NCBI RefSeq assembly: GCF_030296935.1 | Contig: NZ_AP028032.1 | Location: forward strand, 682,001 to 746,000 | From: Coprobacter fastidiosus | GTDB lineage: Bacteria > Bacteroidota > Bacteroidia > Bacteroidales > Coprobacteraceae | Reading direction: 5' to 3' | Length of the DNA: 64,000 nt | Shown: positions 55,052 to 62,943 of the stretch, piece by piece | Position numbering within the stretch: position 1 is the first letter of the stretch | How the letters are laid out: every line of letters begins with the position of its first letter | Notes under the pieces: model-generated | Told to the model about the DNA's origin: nothing | What the model saw: only the letters and a program-made list of their open reading frames with translations | Database searches by the model: none | Translations under genes and position numbers: made by a program

Positions 55052-55106
55052 ATTTCATATGTTTTGGATCCTCATACAGATAATCACGAATATACAGAAT
55101 TATTGT

Positions 55107-55114
55107 TATTTTTG
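55107..55114 (+). promoter_or_regulatory. Possible -7 box before the switch-like leader
   Basis: TATTTTTG fits TAnnTTTG. A start near 55121 would make a leader of about 258 nt that contains the structure at 55164-55376. Confidence 0.38.
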
Positions 55115-55120
55115 CAAAGT

Positions 55121-55378
55121 CTTTTTGGGACAAACTTTTAAAAAATAGTAAGGAAGTGCCTTATACTCGTTGAAATCGCCAAATTATCAAGAGGTATATA
55201 CATAGGGCACAGAGGACGGCTCATATATAGTGGGCTGCCTATCTGTGTGTATATACAGGTGTTTGGCGATACCTAACGAGTAGCACAGGGGCAGCCCACT
55301 TTCTTTAACTCTTAAAACGTTGCTAATTTTTTTCTCTTATTGGCTGCTACAGAGTTTACTCGTTAAAAATTCGCCATT
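55121..55378 (+). promoter_or_regulatory. Leader with mutually exclusive pairings (switch-like)
   Basis: Three related segments: 5' arm TACTCGTT...ATCGCCAAA (55164-55183), middle TTTGGCGAT...AACGAGTA (55262-55282), 3' arm TACTCGTTA...CGCCA (55357-55376) that ends 2 bases before the start codon. The middle can pair with either arm (17 bp with the first, 14 with the last). GTATATACA/TGTATATAC (55194-55202 / 55248-55256) extends the first structure. AGTGGGCTGCC (55229-55239) and GGCAGCCCACT (55290-55300, followed by TTCTTT) form a competing terminator-like hairpin. The layout is that of a regulatory RNA controlling the gene at 55379. Confidence 0.6.
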
Positions 55379-56527
55379 ATGAAAAAGAAACTATTGTTAT
55401 TAACAGCCACGTTCCTGATTTCATCATCCTCTGGAACTATTACAGCGCAAAAGAATGTACCTAAAGCCGTAAAAAGTGAAGTAGCCACTGTAATTAAGAA
55501 ATCACCTGTTACAACTACTATGGCAAGAAAAATCGGTTATTACTGTCGCCATAACCAACGAGCGTTATCACTCTTTGCAATAGCTAATCCCCAGCAAGTC
55601 CGCAATCGGACAGACCTTGCCCACCGTTTGCTTGAAACCTTGGATAAGCATTTAGATTGTGCAGAGAATTTCATTGTTACTCTGTATTATAATTACGGAG
55701 TAGAAATGGCATACTTTGCTTTGAAAGATGCAGGTTTCACGATTAAAGAAACGGACATTGCAGAAGCTATATATCAGAAAGAGAGAGAAAAACAGTATAG
55801 GATTGCCCAAGAACAGGAAGTAAGAAAGAATGCAGAACGGGAACGCATCTTATTAAAACGGATCGAATCTAATTATATATTCGATAAGGAAAGTCTGTTA
55901 ATACAGCCAAATGTGGAGATTGATATTTCTGCTATGGCAACTTCTTCTATAACTAATAACCGAGATGAGTATATAGATTATAGTTATGATTGTATTATTG
56001 ACAAAGAAGGAAAACTATCATTAACCAATTTGTCGGATACATTACATTATTCAGATATGCAGAAATTTATTTATCAATACATTTGCGATGAAAATGTAGG
56101 AAGTGGTATTTACACGCCCGGCTACGTAAAAATAGGAAATGATACTGTAGCGGTAAATTGTTACATAAATATTAAATTCAACGAGCAACGATACCAACAC
56201 AAAGGATATTTAGATTTGACAGTTGTAAAAGATAAGAAGACGGGACAATGGAGATTTATAGAAGATTTAAACTCAAAATTACAAAATTGGACTTGTCGTG
56301 AACCTGAAATATTGCGATATGATTTAGAAACGGCTATTTATAATTGTCCCTCCCTTGATGAACTTAACAAAAATAAAGTAGAACTCAAATTTTATGTTTA
56401 TAGTCGCAAATTACGTTCCAATATTTCTGATGAGATAGATTTGTCACACTATTTCAAGATATTGTATCTGAAAAGAGGCTTTTGGGAAACTGGATATACA
56501 CCATTGGAATATAAAATATCATTCTAA
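55379..56527 (+). CDS. Exported protein of unknown function
   Basis: 382 aa. Signal peptide about 1-24 (LLLLTATFLISSSSGTITAQ). A helical region to about 175 (MARKIGYYCRHNQRALSLFA, then a charged coil KEREKQYRIAQEQEVRKNAE), then a beta-rich domain. No family recognised. After the TAA at 56525 the same frame stays open for 44 more coding-like codons to 56662, so the C-terminus may be truncated by a nonsense change. It is preceded by the switch-like leader. Confidence 0.6.
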   Translation: MKKKLLLLTATFLISSSSGTITAQKNVPKAVKSEVATVIKKSPVTTTMARKIGYYCRHNQRALSLFAIANPQQVRNRTDLAHRLLETLDKHLDCAENFIVTLYYNYGVEMAYFALKDAGFTIKETDIAEAIYQKEREKQYRIAQEQEVRKNAERERILLKRIESNYIFDKESLLIQPNVEIDISAMATSSITNNRDEYIDYSYDCIIDKEGKLSLTNLSDTLHYSDMQKFIYQYICDENVGSGIYTPGYVKIGNDTVAVNCYINIKFNEQRYQHKGYLDLTVVKDKKTGQWRFIEDLNSKLQNWTCREPEILRYDLETAIYNCPSLDELNKNKVELKFYVYSRKLRSNISDEIDLSHYFKILYLKRGFWETGYTPLEYKISF

Positions 56528-56840
56528 GATCCATATTCAGATATAAAGAGATTATCTGATTGGATGCCTAAGATTGTTAATGAAATTTTCAGAAATAAAA
56601 ATTATACTATTCCGAAAGAAAATGTTACGAAAAAAAAGGAGGTAATAAATAAGTACATTTAATCTGACAAAATTAAGAAGCAGAGGAACGGTTACAATCA
56701 TTAGTAGATTCTTTATAACTTATACAGAGTTATCCATTCATAAAAGCCGTTAGCATTTACATGACGGTACATTCTGACAAGTATTTCTATATATATTATC
56801 TTAGGAAACTCAAATTAAACACTATTTAAAATATAAAATT
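56528..56840. other. Spacer with in-frame continuation of the upstream gene
   Basis: 313 bases. 56528-56662 continues the frame of the 382-aa gene past its stop codon (starting DPYSDIKRLSDWMPKIVNEI). The remainder is AT-rich with no recognised signal. Confidence 0.45.
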
Positions 56841-57398
56841 ATGGCAGAAACAGCAACCGTAGAAGAATTAAAAAAAGCAGTAGATGATTTAGTAAAAGAT
56901 GAAACTAATAACAGTAGTGAAATTCCGGGACTGAATTATATTTCGGTACGAGACAATTATATCCAAATAAATCACAAAGAACAATTGGAAGCATTAGAAG
57001 AAGAAGCTCGTGAAAAACTTAATATTCAATTGCAGGAATACTATGACAATATTATGAAAAATAAGTTTGAAACGGCAATATACATCATTAAGATGAATTT
57101 CAATTCTATTGTTGTGGGACTTAAAATGATTGCAGAGATGACAGCAGATGCAATATCTTCCGTTTTGATACCATCGGTAATATCTACTCCTCCATCAACT
57201 CCTAATCCAGCGTATACAGCTTTAGAAAATAAACAGAAAAAGAATAATATGTTGAACTTGCTAAAAAATATAGCAACCATGTTCCTAACACTATTACAAA
57301 CCATGATTGAAATAGCTTTTCCATGTCCCAAATTTATTTTGGATATGCTGGAAACTCTCAAAACAACTAAAAAAGCTGTAGATACTGTACCTGCTTGA
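56841..57398 (+). CDS. Unknown protein with possible membrane-active helices
   Basis: 185 aa. Acidic N-terminal half with coiled-coil character (EQLEALEEEAREKLNIQLQE), then two moderately hydrophobic stretches (ISSVLIPSVIS and IATMFLTLLQTMIEIAFPCP). No family recognised. The TGA at 57396 is followed in the same frame by the ORF at 57405, which lacks an ATG. Confidence 0.5.
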   Translation: MAETATVEELKKAVDDLVKDETNNSSEIPGLNYISVRDNYIQINHKEQLEALEEEAREKLNIQLQEYYDNIMKNKFETAIYIIKMNFNSIVVGLKMIAEMTADAISSVLIPSVISTPPSTPNPAYTALENKQKKNNMLNLLKNIATMFLTLLQTMIEIAFPCPKFILDMLETLKTTKKAVDTVPA

Positions 57399-57404
57399 AT
57401 AGGA

Positions 57405-57632
57405 TTGATTGTATTAGCATGTTCCAAGCATTTAGAGCGTGAAAAAGGAGAAAGTGATACACTCGTTAAGGTATTATGGAGTATCGTGCTTATACCGCTT
57501 GTATTATTTGCCGTATTTTTCTACAATCATACAGTAGAAAAAAAAAGAGAACTCCGAAAGATCTATCAAATTAAAGAAGTAGCACCCCAATTTAGAGTTT
57601 TAGACATTATTAGCAATCATTCGATTATTTAG
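57405..57632 (+). CDS. Short membrane ORF, in frame with the preceding gene
   Basis: 75 codons if TTG is used as start: one membrane helix (VLWSIVLIPLVLFAVFFYNH) and a basic tail. No ATG is available, and the frame is the same as that of 56841-57398, separated only by TGA ATA GGA. It may be the C-terminus of a single 263-codon protein interrupted by a stop, or a weakly started second gene. Confidence 0.4.
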   Translation: MIVLACSKHLEREKGESDTLVKVLWSIVLIPLVLFAVFFYNHTVEKKRELRKIYQIKEVAPQFRVLDIISNHSII

Positions 57633-58083
57633 TAGTTCATTTGGGTATATAAGAAATGGGAACGTCCTCACGGATAGCTCCCATTTTTAATTCCCCATAA
57701 GTCCTTCGTATCTTTATATGATACAATTCGCTCTCCCCAGAATGAATATGCAATCGTAAATCAAATTGGTATGTTAAACCATTAAAAACGAGAAATTATA
57801 GGAAAGCTACAAAACCAATAATCAACTTTAATTCATTTTGCTATGAGACGGAACAAGAATGAACGAAAGTATGATGAAAAACCAGTAGGACTAATTTGTA
57901 TTGATAGCGGTTACCACGCTATCATTCATCGTGTTTATTATTGATTTCATGTAACTTTCGTTTTCCCTATAATTGGGAAGAATAGAATGGGCAGGATTTA
58001 TTTCTTGCCCTTTTTCTTATCTACCATTCAAATGTAATTTCCCAAAGTTCTTTAATGAAGAAAACGTAAATTATAGAGCCATT
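57633..58083. other. Spacer with terminator and small inverted repeat
   Basis: About 450 bases. Terminator at 57654-57688; GATAGCG...CGCTATC inverted repeat at 57905-57925 inside a doubtful 33-codon frame (57843-57944). Nothing else recognised. Confidence 0.4.
57654..57688 (+). terminator. Terminator
   Basis: AAATGGGA ... TCCCATTT followed by T residues, 22 bp after the stop at 57632. Confidence 0.55.
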
Positions 58084-58461
58084 ATGGAACAAGAATTTTT
58101 AATGAGAGTTGCTAATGAAATTAACCGTCAGATAAGGTGCGGTGTAACAATGAGTGTTCAGATGTCATGGGGAGTATCTAAACGCATAGCCACGATATAC
58201 GAGAATAGAGCCACTCTTGCATTAAGAGTAAGTGGCGTACTGCACAAAGGTTGGGTGTATATCAGCTTAGATGAAGGTCGGGATTGTTATGTCATAACGC
58301 TACTTTCTCCCGACAAGAAGAAGGTTGTATCAGTTCGTGACGAAGTTTATTGCGAGGAACTTGGTAGCGTCATAGATAATCTTGTAGAACGTAAGGAAGA
58401 ATGGACTGATGAAGAGTACGAAAAATTAGCTATGGCTGATAGTGATCAAAAGATGAAATAA
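58084..58461 (+). CDS. Small cytosolic protein of unknown function
   Basis: 125 aa from the ATG at 58084 (MEQEFLMRVANEINRQIRCG). The frame opens at 57973, but the first 37 residues look non-coding (Pro/Phe/Cys rich). Mixed alpha/beta with ALRVSGVLHKGWVYISLDEGRDCY and a very acidic C-terminus (ERKEEWTDEEYEKLA). No family recognised. Confidence 0.5.
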   Translation: MEQEFLMRVANEINRQIRCGVTMSVQMSWGVSKRIATIYENRATLALRVSGVLHKGWVYISLDEGRDCYVITLLSPDKKKVVSVRDEVYCEELGSVIDNLVERKEEWTDEEYEKLAMADSDQKMK

Positions 58462-58843
58462 CATTTACAGGTATAACTAAATGAAAATGCGTTCATATGA
58501 AGCCACTACTTGCTAATCTTGGGCAGTCAGCTCGTAGTGGCTTTTTTTTACGAATATATCTATGTGAGGTTGCATATTTATAAATAGTATAGTCCATGTC
58601 TTTAATCCCTTTACTATCTATACATATAGCAAATTCCAATCAAATACTTCTACAAATTGCGCATTATTAACAAAGAGTTATTGATATTCCTGTTTCGCAG
58701 CTATAAAGGATATGACATTATAATAAGAATTATTGTCTGCCAAGAAGCCGTATATCTTTATAAACGTAGCCATGTTCCAATAGCTTCAAGGTAGCGAAGC
58801 TATTTTTTCAAAGACGAAAAAATAACGATAAAAGACAAATTAT
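58462..58843. other. Spacer before the virion-like genes
   Basis: About 380 bases with a strong terminator (58501-58549) and then AT-rich DNA that must hold the promoter of the next operon; no box is convincing. Confidence 0.45.
58501..58549 (+). terminator. Strong terminator
   Basis: AGCCACTAC ... GTAGTGGCT (9 bp perfect) followed by seven T residues. Confidence 0.88.
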
Positions 58844-60217
58844 ATGAGTTGGTTAGAAGACATTCAGAACAATAGGAAACGTCAGGTTGAGCAAATGGCA
58901 AAAGCCTTTGGATATGAAAACTTTACTATTCAGAAAGCGAGAGCAGAAGATGACGGAGTTGATTACACGGTTGACGAGGAACCTGAGGATGAAACTACGA
59001 ACAAATCCAAAGATGGCGATGCGTATGCAGGCAAATCCGATATGTACAAAATGCGTATGTTAGGTTTGCGTAAATTCAATGACCAAGACCAAAAGGACTA
59101 TATCGGAGTTGAAGATGCGGATAACTCCTATATCACCAATTTGGATAACGGAGATATTATCATCAGCAAAACGGACAATGGTTATCTGGTTAGCAAATTC
59201 CCTATTGATGAAAACAATGAAGGAGACGAACAAGAAGCTACGGACTTATCCGAAGCTATCAAAATAGCGTTACGGTTCAAAGAAGAGTTGGAAAATGATG
59301 AAGATGAACCAGAGCAAATTATGTACAAAGAGGAAACCGATAAAGCATTTGATGATGAAATCAATCCTTTTGAAAGAGAAGCATGGGAAGCAAGTTTGAG
59401 TAAAGCTGAAATTGACGAGTTTGAGAAAGCTAAACACGCTGACGGAGATATGCACCCCAACGGTAAATGGGTTTGGCGTTCTTCTGCTAACGGAGGTAAA
59501 GGAGATTGGCGTGTAGCAAGTCCTTCTAAACGTACAGGAACGAATAAGTCAACTGCTTCTAAAACCGATAACACGGTACAAAAGTTCATGGACGCTCTTA
59601 AAGTAGTTAGCAGTAAATATACCGATGAAAACAAAGTAAGCGTGATAAAAACTCCGAAGGGTAATTGGGATGTTTCCTATGACGGACATAGAGTTGGAAC
59701 GATAAATTCCAAATTCTTAACCGACAAGATTGCTAAAGAAAAAGGTTGGTTGAAAGATGATACAAAGAAAGCTCCTAATATCAAAACTGTAGGAGTTGCT
59801 GAAATGGCTCAGGCTTTGCTTGAAACCGCAAGGAAAAGTAAAAAAACGCATTATGTTGACGTTGAGGTTAATGGTAGGAAGTATAAAGTTAGAGCTACTT
59901 CAGAAAGCATTGCGGTATATAATGACAAATTGAGTGTTGTTCCTCACAGCAATCAAGTATTTAGCAAGGTCTTGTATGAGGCTTACAAAGATGTTCAGGC
60001 AAAGAAAGACAATAAGCCATCGACATCTAAATCTTCAAATTCTATCACCCATGACATTAACGGTACGAAAGTAATCGTAACAAAGAATACTGACGGTAGC
60101 TATACATTAGAAGCTAATGGCAAGAAGGTCAAGAGCGATGACCCCAGTTTCTTTGTAAATGGTACGAACTTGAAACCAAGCGTAAAGAAAGCATTAGCAA
60201 AGGAAGTGGGTATATAA
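58844..60217 (+). CDS. Phage-like protein with HPNGKWVW motif
   Basis: 457 aa. Acidic N-terminal region (VDYTVDEEPEDETTNKSKDG), a central GDMHPNGKWVWRSSANGGKG block near 205-225 that I associate with head- or portal-adjacent proteins of Bacteroides phages (from memory), and a lysine-rich C-terminal part with repeated NGxKVK/NGRKYKV elements. No enzyme motif seen. First gene of a tightly packed plus-strand series. Confidence 0.55.
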   Translation: MSWLEDIQNNRKRQVEQMAKAFGYENFTIQKARAEDDGVDYTVDEEPEDETTNKSKDGDAYAGKSDMYKMRMLGLRKFNDQDQKDYIGVEDADNSYITNLDNGDIIISKTDNGYLVSKFPIDENNEGDEQEATDLSEAIKIALRFKEELENDEDEPEQIMYKEETDKAFDDEINPFEREAWEASLSKAEIDEFEKAKHADGDMHPNGKWVWRSSANGGKGDWRVASPSKRTGTNKSTASKTDNTVQKFMDALKVVSSKYTDENKVSVIKTPKGNWDVSYDGHRVGTINSKFLTDKIAKEKGWLKDDTKKAPNIKTVGVAEMAQALLETARKSKKTHYVDVEVNGRKYKVRATSESIAVYNDKLSVVPHSNQVFSKVLYEAYKDVQAKKDNKPSTSKSSNSITHDINGTKVIVTKNTDGSYTLEANGKKVKSDDPSFFVNGTNLKPSVKKALAKEVGI

Positions 60218-60240
60218 CAGAAACAATAAATATTCAAGAT

Positions 60241-61056
60241 ATGAAAGACGAAAATATTTTTCAAGATGATTTGCATACTGCCGACAAAATTGAGGCTGCA
60301 CGCAAAGCGAGGGAACAGCAAATCAATAAAGGTATTTGCTATGTAACAACACCTTTATTGGAAACGGATATAGAGAAAGCTGTACAAAGCCAAGAGTTCA
60401 GCGCTAACGGTGGCGGTACAGACCTACTTTCTCCAGAGGTAGAAGATTTCAAGAAGCGTTTGGAGAATACTACGGAAACACAAGTTGACCTTTATTTGCA
60501 AAGTATTCAGAAGCAGATGATTTACCGTCCCAATGATGAGGCTCTTTTGCAAATGCGTTCCATTCTCTTAGATAAGAAGAATGAATTGCGAACAGGAGAG
60601 AAAGCCACGTTACAGGCATTGTCCGCTGCTCGTAAATCAAAAAGCATAGTCTTATCACCCGAAGATATTACGAATGGCAGTCGGGCACGAGATAAGGCAG
60701 TAAAGCATATTGCCGATACTTTGAAAGAAGAGTTCGGAGATATTCAGGCAGATCTAAAAGACGGAGTACACCGTGGCGGAGGTATTCTGATTTACAAGAA
60801 TGCTAATATCGTATGGGATAAAAATCATTCGGAGGATGTACCGCTTTTGGTAAATATTCCTGCTTCTTTCTCTAATCGGGATTTGCAATCAATTAAGACG
60901 AGAACCACGGAGCTTGCTAAACAATATGGCATGCACGTTCTCTTCGGTCAGCGCACAGCAGACGCAATTTTATGGATAACCACTCGTGCTTATTATGATG
61001 AAGATGGTAATTGGCATGATGCGGTTGCAGAACAATCATTGAAAAAGAATAAATAG
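60241..61056 (+). CDS. Virion-series protein, unknown
   Basis: 271 aa. Mostly helical first half (KIEAARKAREQQINK, VEDFKKRLENTTETQVDLYL), then a mixed domain ending in YGMHVLFGQRTADAILWITT. No signal peptide or membrane helix. No family recognised. 23 bp after the previous gene and 2 bp before the next. Confidence 0.5.
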   Translation: MKDENIFQDDLHTADKIEAARKAREQQINKGICYVTTPLLETDIEKAVQSQEFSANGGGTDLLSPEVEDFKKRLENTTETQVDLYLQSIQKQMIYRPNDEALLQMRSILLDKKNELRTGEKATLQALSAARKSKSIVLSPEDITNGSRARDKAVKHIADTLKEEFGDIQADLKDGVHRGGGILIYKNANIVWDKNHSEDVPLLVNIPASFSNRDLQSIKTRTTELAKQYGMHVLFGQRTADAILWITTRAYYDEDGNWHDAVAEQSLKKNK

Positions 61057-61058
61057 TC

Positions 61059-62564
61059 ATGGCTGGAAGTACAAAGAACATAGGTCAGGTAGCAGGAGTA
61101 CATATTGGTAATAATCCTCCTTCAAATACCGTTTTAATTTGGTATGATAATACTCCGAGTCAGATGCGGCATAAGATATATGACCCAGGATTGAGTCAGT
61201 GGGTAGTTCTTGACCAGAACGTTATCTCATTGATTACTTATTCCGAGTTGGTAAACATCGCAAAGAATGTCGGTCTGTCTATCGGTCAGTATTTCCAAAT
61301 CAAGGATAAAGGGAATGCTTTGGCTCTTGCTATTACAACGACCAAAGTGCAGTATGATGATGAATTGGGCAATATTCTGATTGACGATTTGGGTACCAAT
61401 ATTCAATATCACGTAACTTCTTCCAATCTTTTGGTTGATGACGTTACGGGTGTATTCGATACGGTAAACAAAAAGCTGGTATTCCAGTTCAAAGAAATGG
61501 TTCCCGACTTTACTCAAGATGATTACATCTTTGGTAAAGTAAAAAGAAACAACATTTGGAGTTTAGCAAAATACAAACTGTCTTCTTTTCTTTCAACCGT
61601 TACTGGTAACTCTATAACATGGAATGGAGGCTTCTTCTTCAATTTCGGTGATGCCCTTAAAAACGTTTTAGATAAAAAAGGTGGAGTAGTTTCAAAAGAT
61701 GCCTACGACAAAGATTTACAATTGTTGAATACTTCTATTCAGAACGTAGGAAAGGCAAATCAAGAGATTATCAGCAACGCAAACGAGGCAATTAAAAATG
61801 CAACATCTGATACGGCTATCTATGCCAAAAAGTCTCCTGCTCTTGAAACAGGAGGAGAGCCGACCGATGCAGCAAAAGGTGATAGCTTGTTAACAATATT
61901 ATCGAAGTTCCAAAGATACATTTCAAAATTCAAGTATGCGACTGGTATTAAACTAACAAAAGGATTTTTACCTGCTAAAGAAAAAAGTCCGGTAAATAAT
62001 AATGACACTGTAGAGAGTGCTATTCAAAAACTTGCGAAATATGCTGAATTATACTCTACTGGAGATAATATTTTGGTTAGTAGTGAAGATTTCATCATAC
62101 CGGATAATAAACCAGAACCTATAACGAAAGATGATACCATAACAGCTGCCATAGCTAAGTTAGCATATTTGTCAGACAAAGTCAAGAATGTATATCCCGT
62201 TATCAACCTTTCCCTTGAATCTAATACAGAATTATCATGTTATATTGATAATAATGATTTTGCTCTTATGGATAAAGGGGATATTATAGAACTTGTGATT
62301 AATGCTACCTTGAAAAAGACATCATCAGAATTTTCGTCATCTACTGTAATATGTAACAAAATTCTTTTGAAAGAAACCATTGGTGTGATTAATGGAGAAA
62401 CAAAACCCATTGCATTTGAATCTGAATTAAACACATATTCGACCGTGTATTCGACAATAATTTTTTCAAATAGAAATCTTACCCTTACTCTACATGGAGA
62501 AGTGGAATTTATGGGAATCGGTAATATAACAGCAAATCTTATTCTATATAAAAATAATATTTAG
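61059..62564 (+). CDS. Putative tail-fibre or virion-surface protein
   Basis: 501 aa. N-terminal beta segments (NNPPSNTVLIWYDNTPSQMR, YDPGLSQWVVLDQN) that resemble the attachment part of fibre proteins; then GQYFQIKDKGNALALAITTT, a coiled helical stretch (QLLNTSIQNVGKANQEIISN), repeated KSPVNNNDTVESAIQKLA / PEPITKDDTITAAIAKLA units, and a beta-rich end. The repeated SAIxKLA motif is typical of trimeric fibre shafts; role inferred. Confidence 0.55.
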   Translation: MAGSTKNIGQVAGVHIGNNPPSNTVLIWYDNTPSQMRHKIYDPGLSQWVVLDQNVISLITYSELVNIAKNVGLSIGQYFQIKDKGNALALAITTTKVQYDDELGNILIDDLGTNIQYHVTSSNLLVDDVTGVFDTVNKKLVFQFKEMVPDFTQDDYIFGKVKRNNIWSLAKYKLSSFLSTVTGNSITWNGGFFFNFGDALKNVLDKKGGVVSKDAYDKDLQLLNTSIQNVGKANQEIISNANEAIKNATSDTAIYAKKSPALETGGEPTDAAKGDSLLTILSKFQRYISKFKYATGIKLTKGFLPAKEKSPVNNNDTVESAIQKLAKYAELYSTGDNILVSSEDFIIPDNKPEPITKDDTITAAIAKLAYLSDKVKNVYPVINLSLESNTELSCYIDNNDFALMDKGDIIELVINATLKKTSSEFSSSTVICNKILLKETIGVINGETKPIAFESELNTYSTVYSTIIFSNRNLTLTLHGEVEFMGIGNITANLILYKNNI

Positions 62565-62630
62565 ATAGGTTTGATATAAAATTCAATTATTATAAAAATA
62601 GATTGTTTAACTAATTAAATATGAAACAAT

Positions 62631-62894
62631 ATGAAAAATCTTTATGTTGACGATTTTAGTCATACCGTACAAATTTCAAAATTAAGTATCGGATTAAATG
62701 TTTCTGAAGCTGGAGTAATTAAAGAAATAGAGCCAAATCAATTTGTAAGAGTTAAGTCAATTGAAGGAAATTCCGTCATCAAACTTGAAAATACTGTTGG
62801 AGATGGCATTCTCTTATCAGAAGGTGAAACAGAATATTTTTTCATAGATTGTCATATAGAACTCGTTTCCGGTTCAGTGAATATCATGTACTAA
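62631..62894 (+). CDS. Small virion-series protein
   Basis: 87 aa, beta-rich (VIKEIEPNQFVRVKSIEGNS, GDGILLSEGETEYFFIDC), resembling short accessory proteins placed between fibre genes. Function unknown. Confidence 0.45.
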   Translation: MKNLYVDDFSHTVQISKLSIGLNVSEAGVIKEIEPNQFVRVKSIEGNSVIKLENTVGDGILLSEGETEYFFIDCHIELVSGSVNIMY

Positions 62895-62943
62895 ATGAGG
62901 AATTATCCCCCTAAAAAAAATCTTACAATAAACAAATCTGATT

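Noticed and set aside
55164-55282. Invertible promoter flanked by inverted repeats
   Set aside because: The inverted arms are interrupted (8 + 9 bp), the segment between holds no promoter box, and the third, direct copy at the start codon fits RNA pairing better. DNA inversion is still possible and would show as mixed orientation in reads.
57843-57944. 33-codon frame between the membrane ORF and the 125-aa gene
   Set aside because: Short; contains an inverted repeat and shows no family signal.
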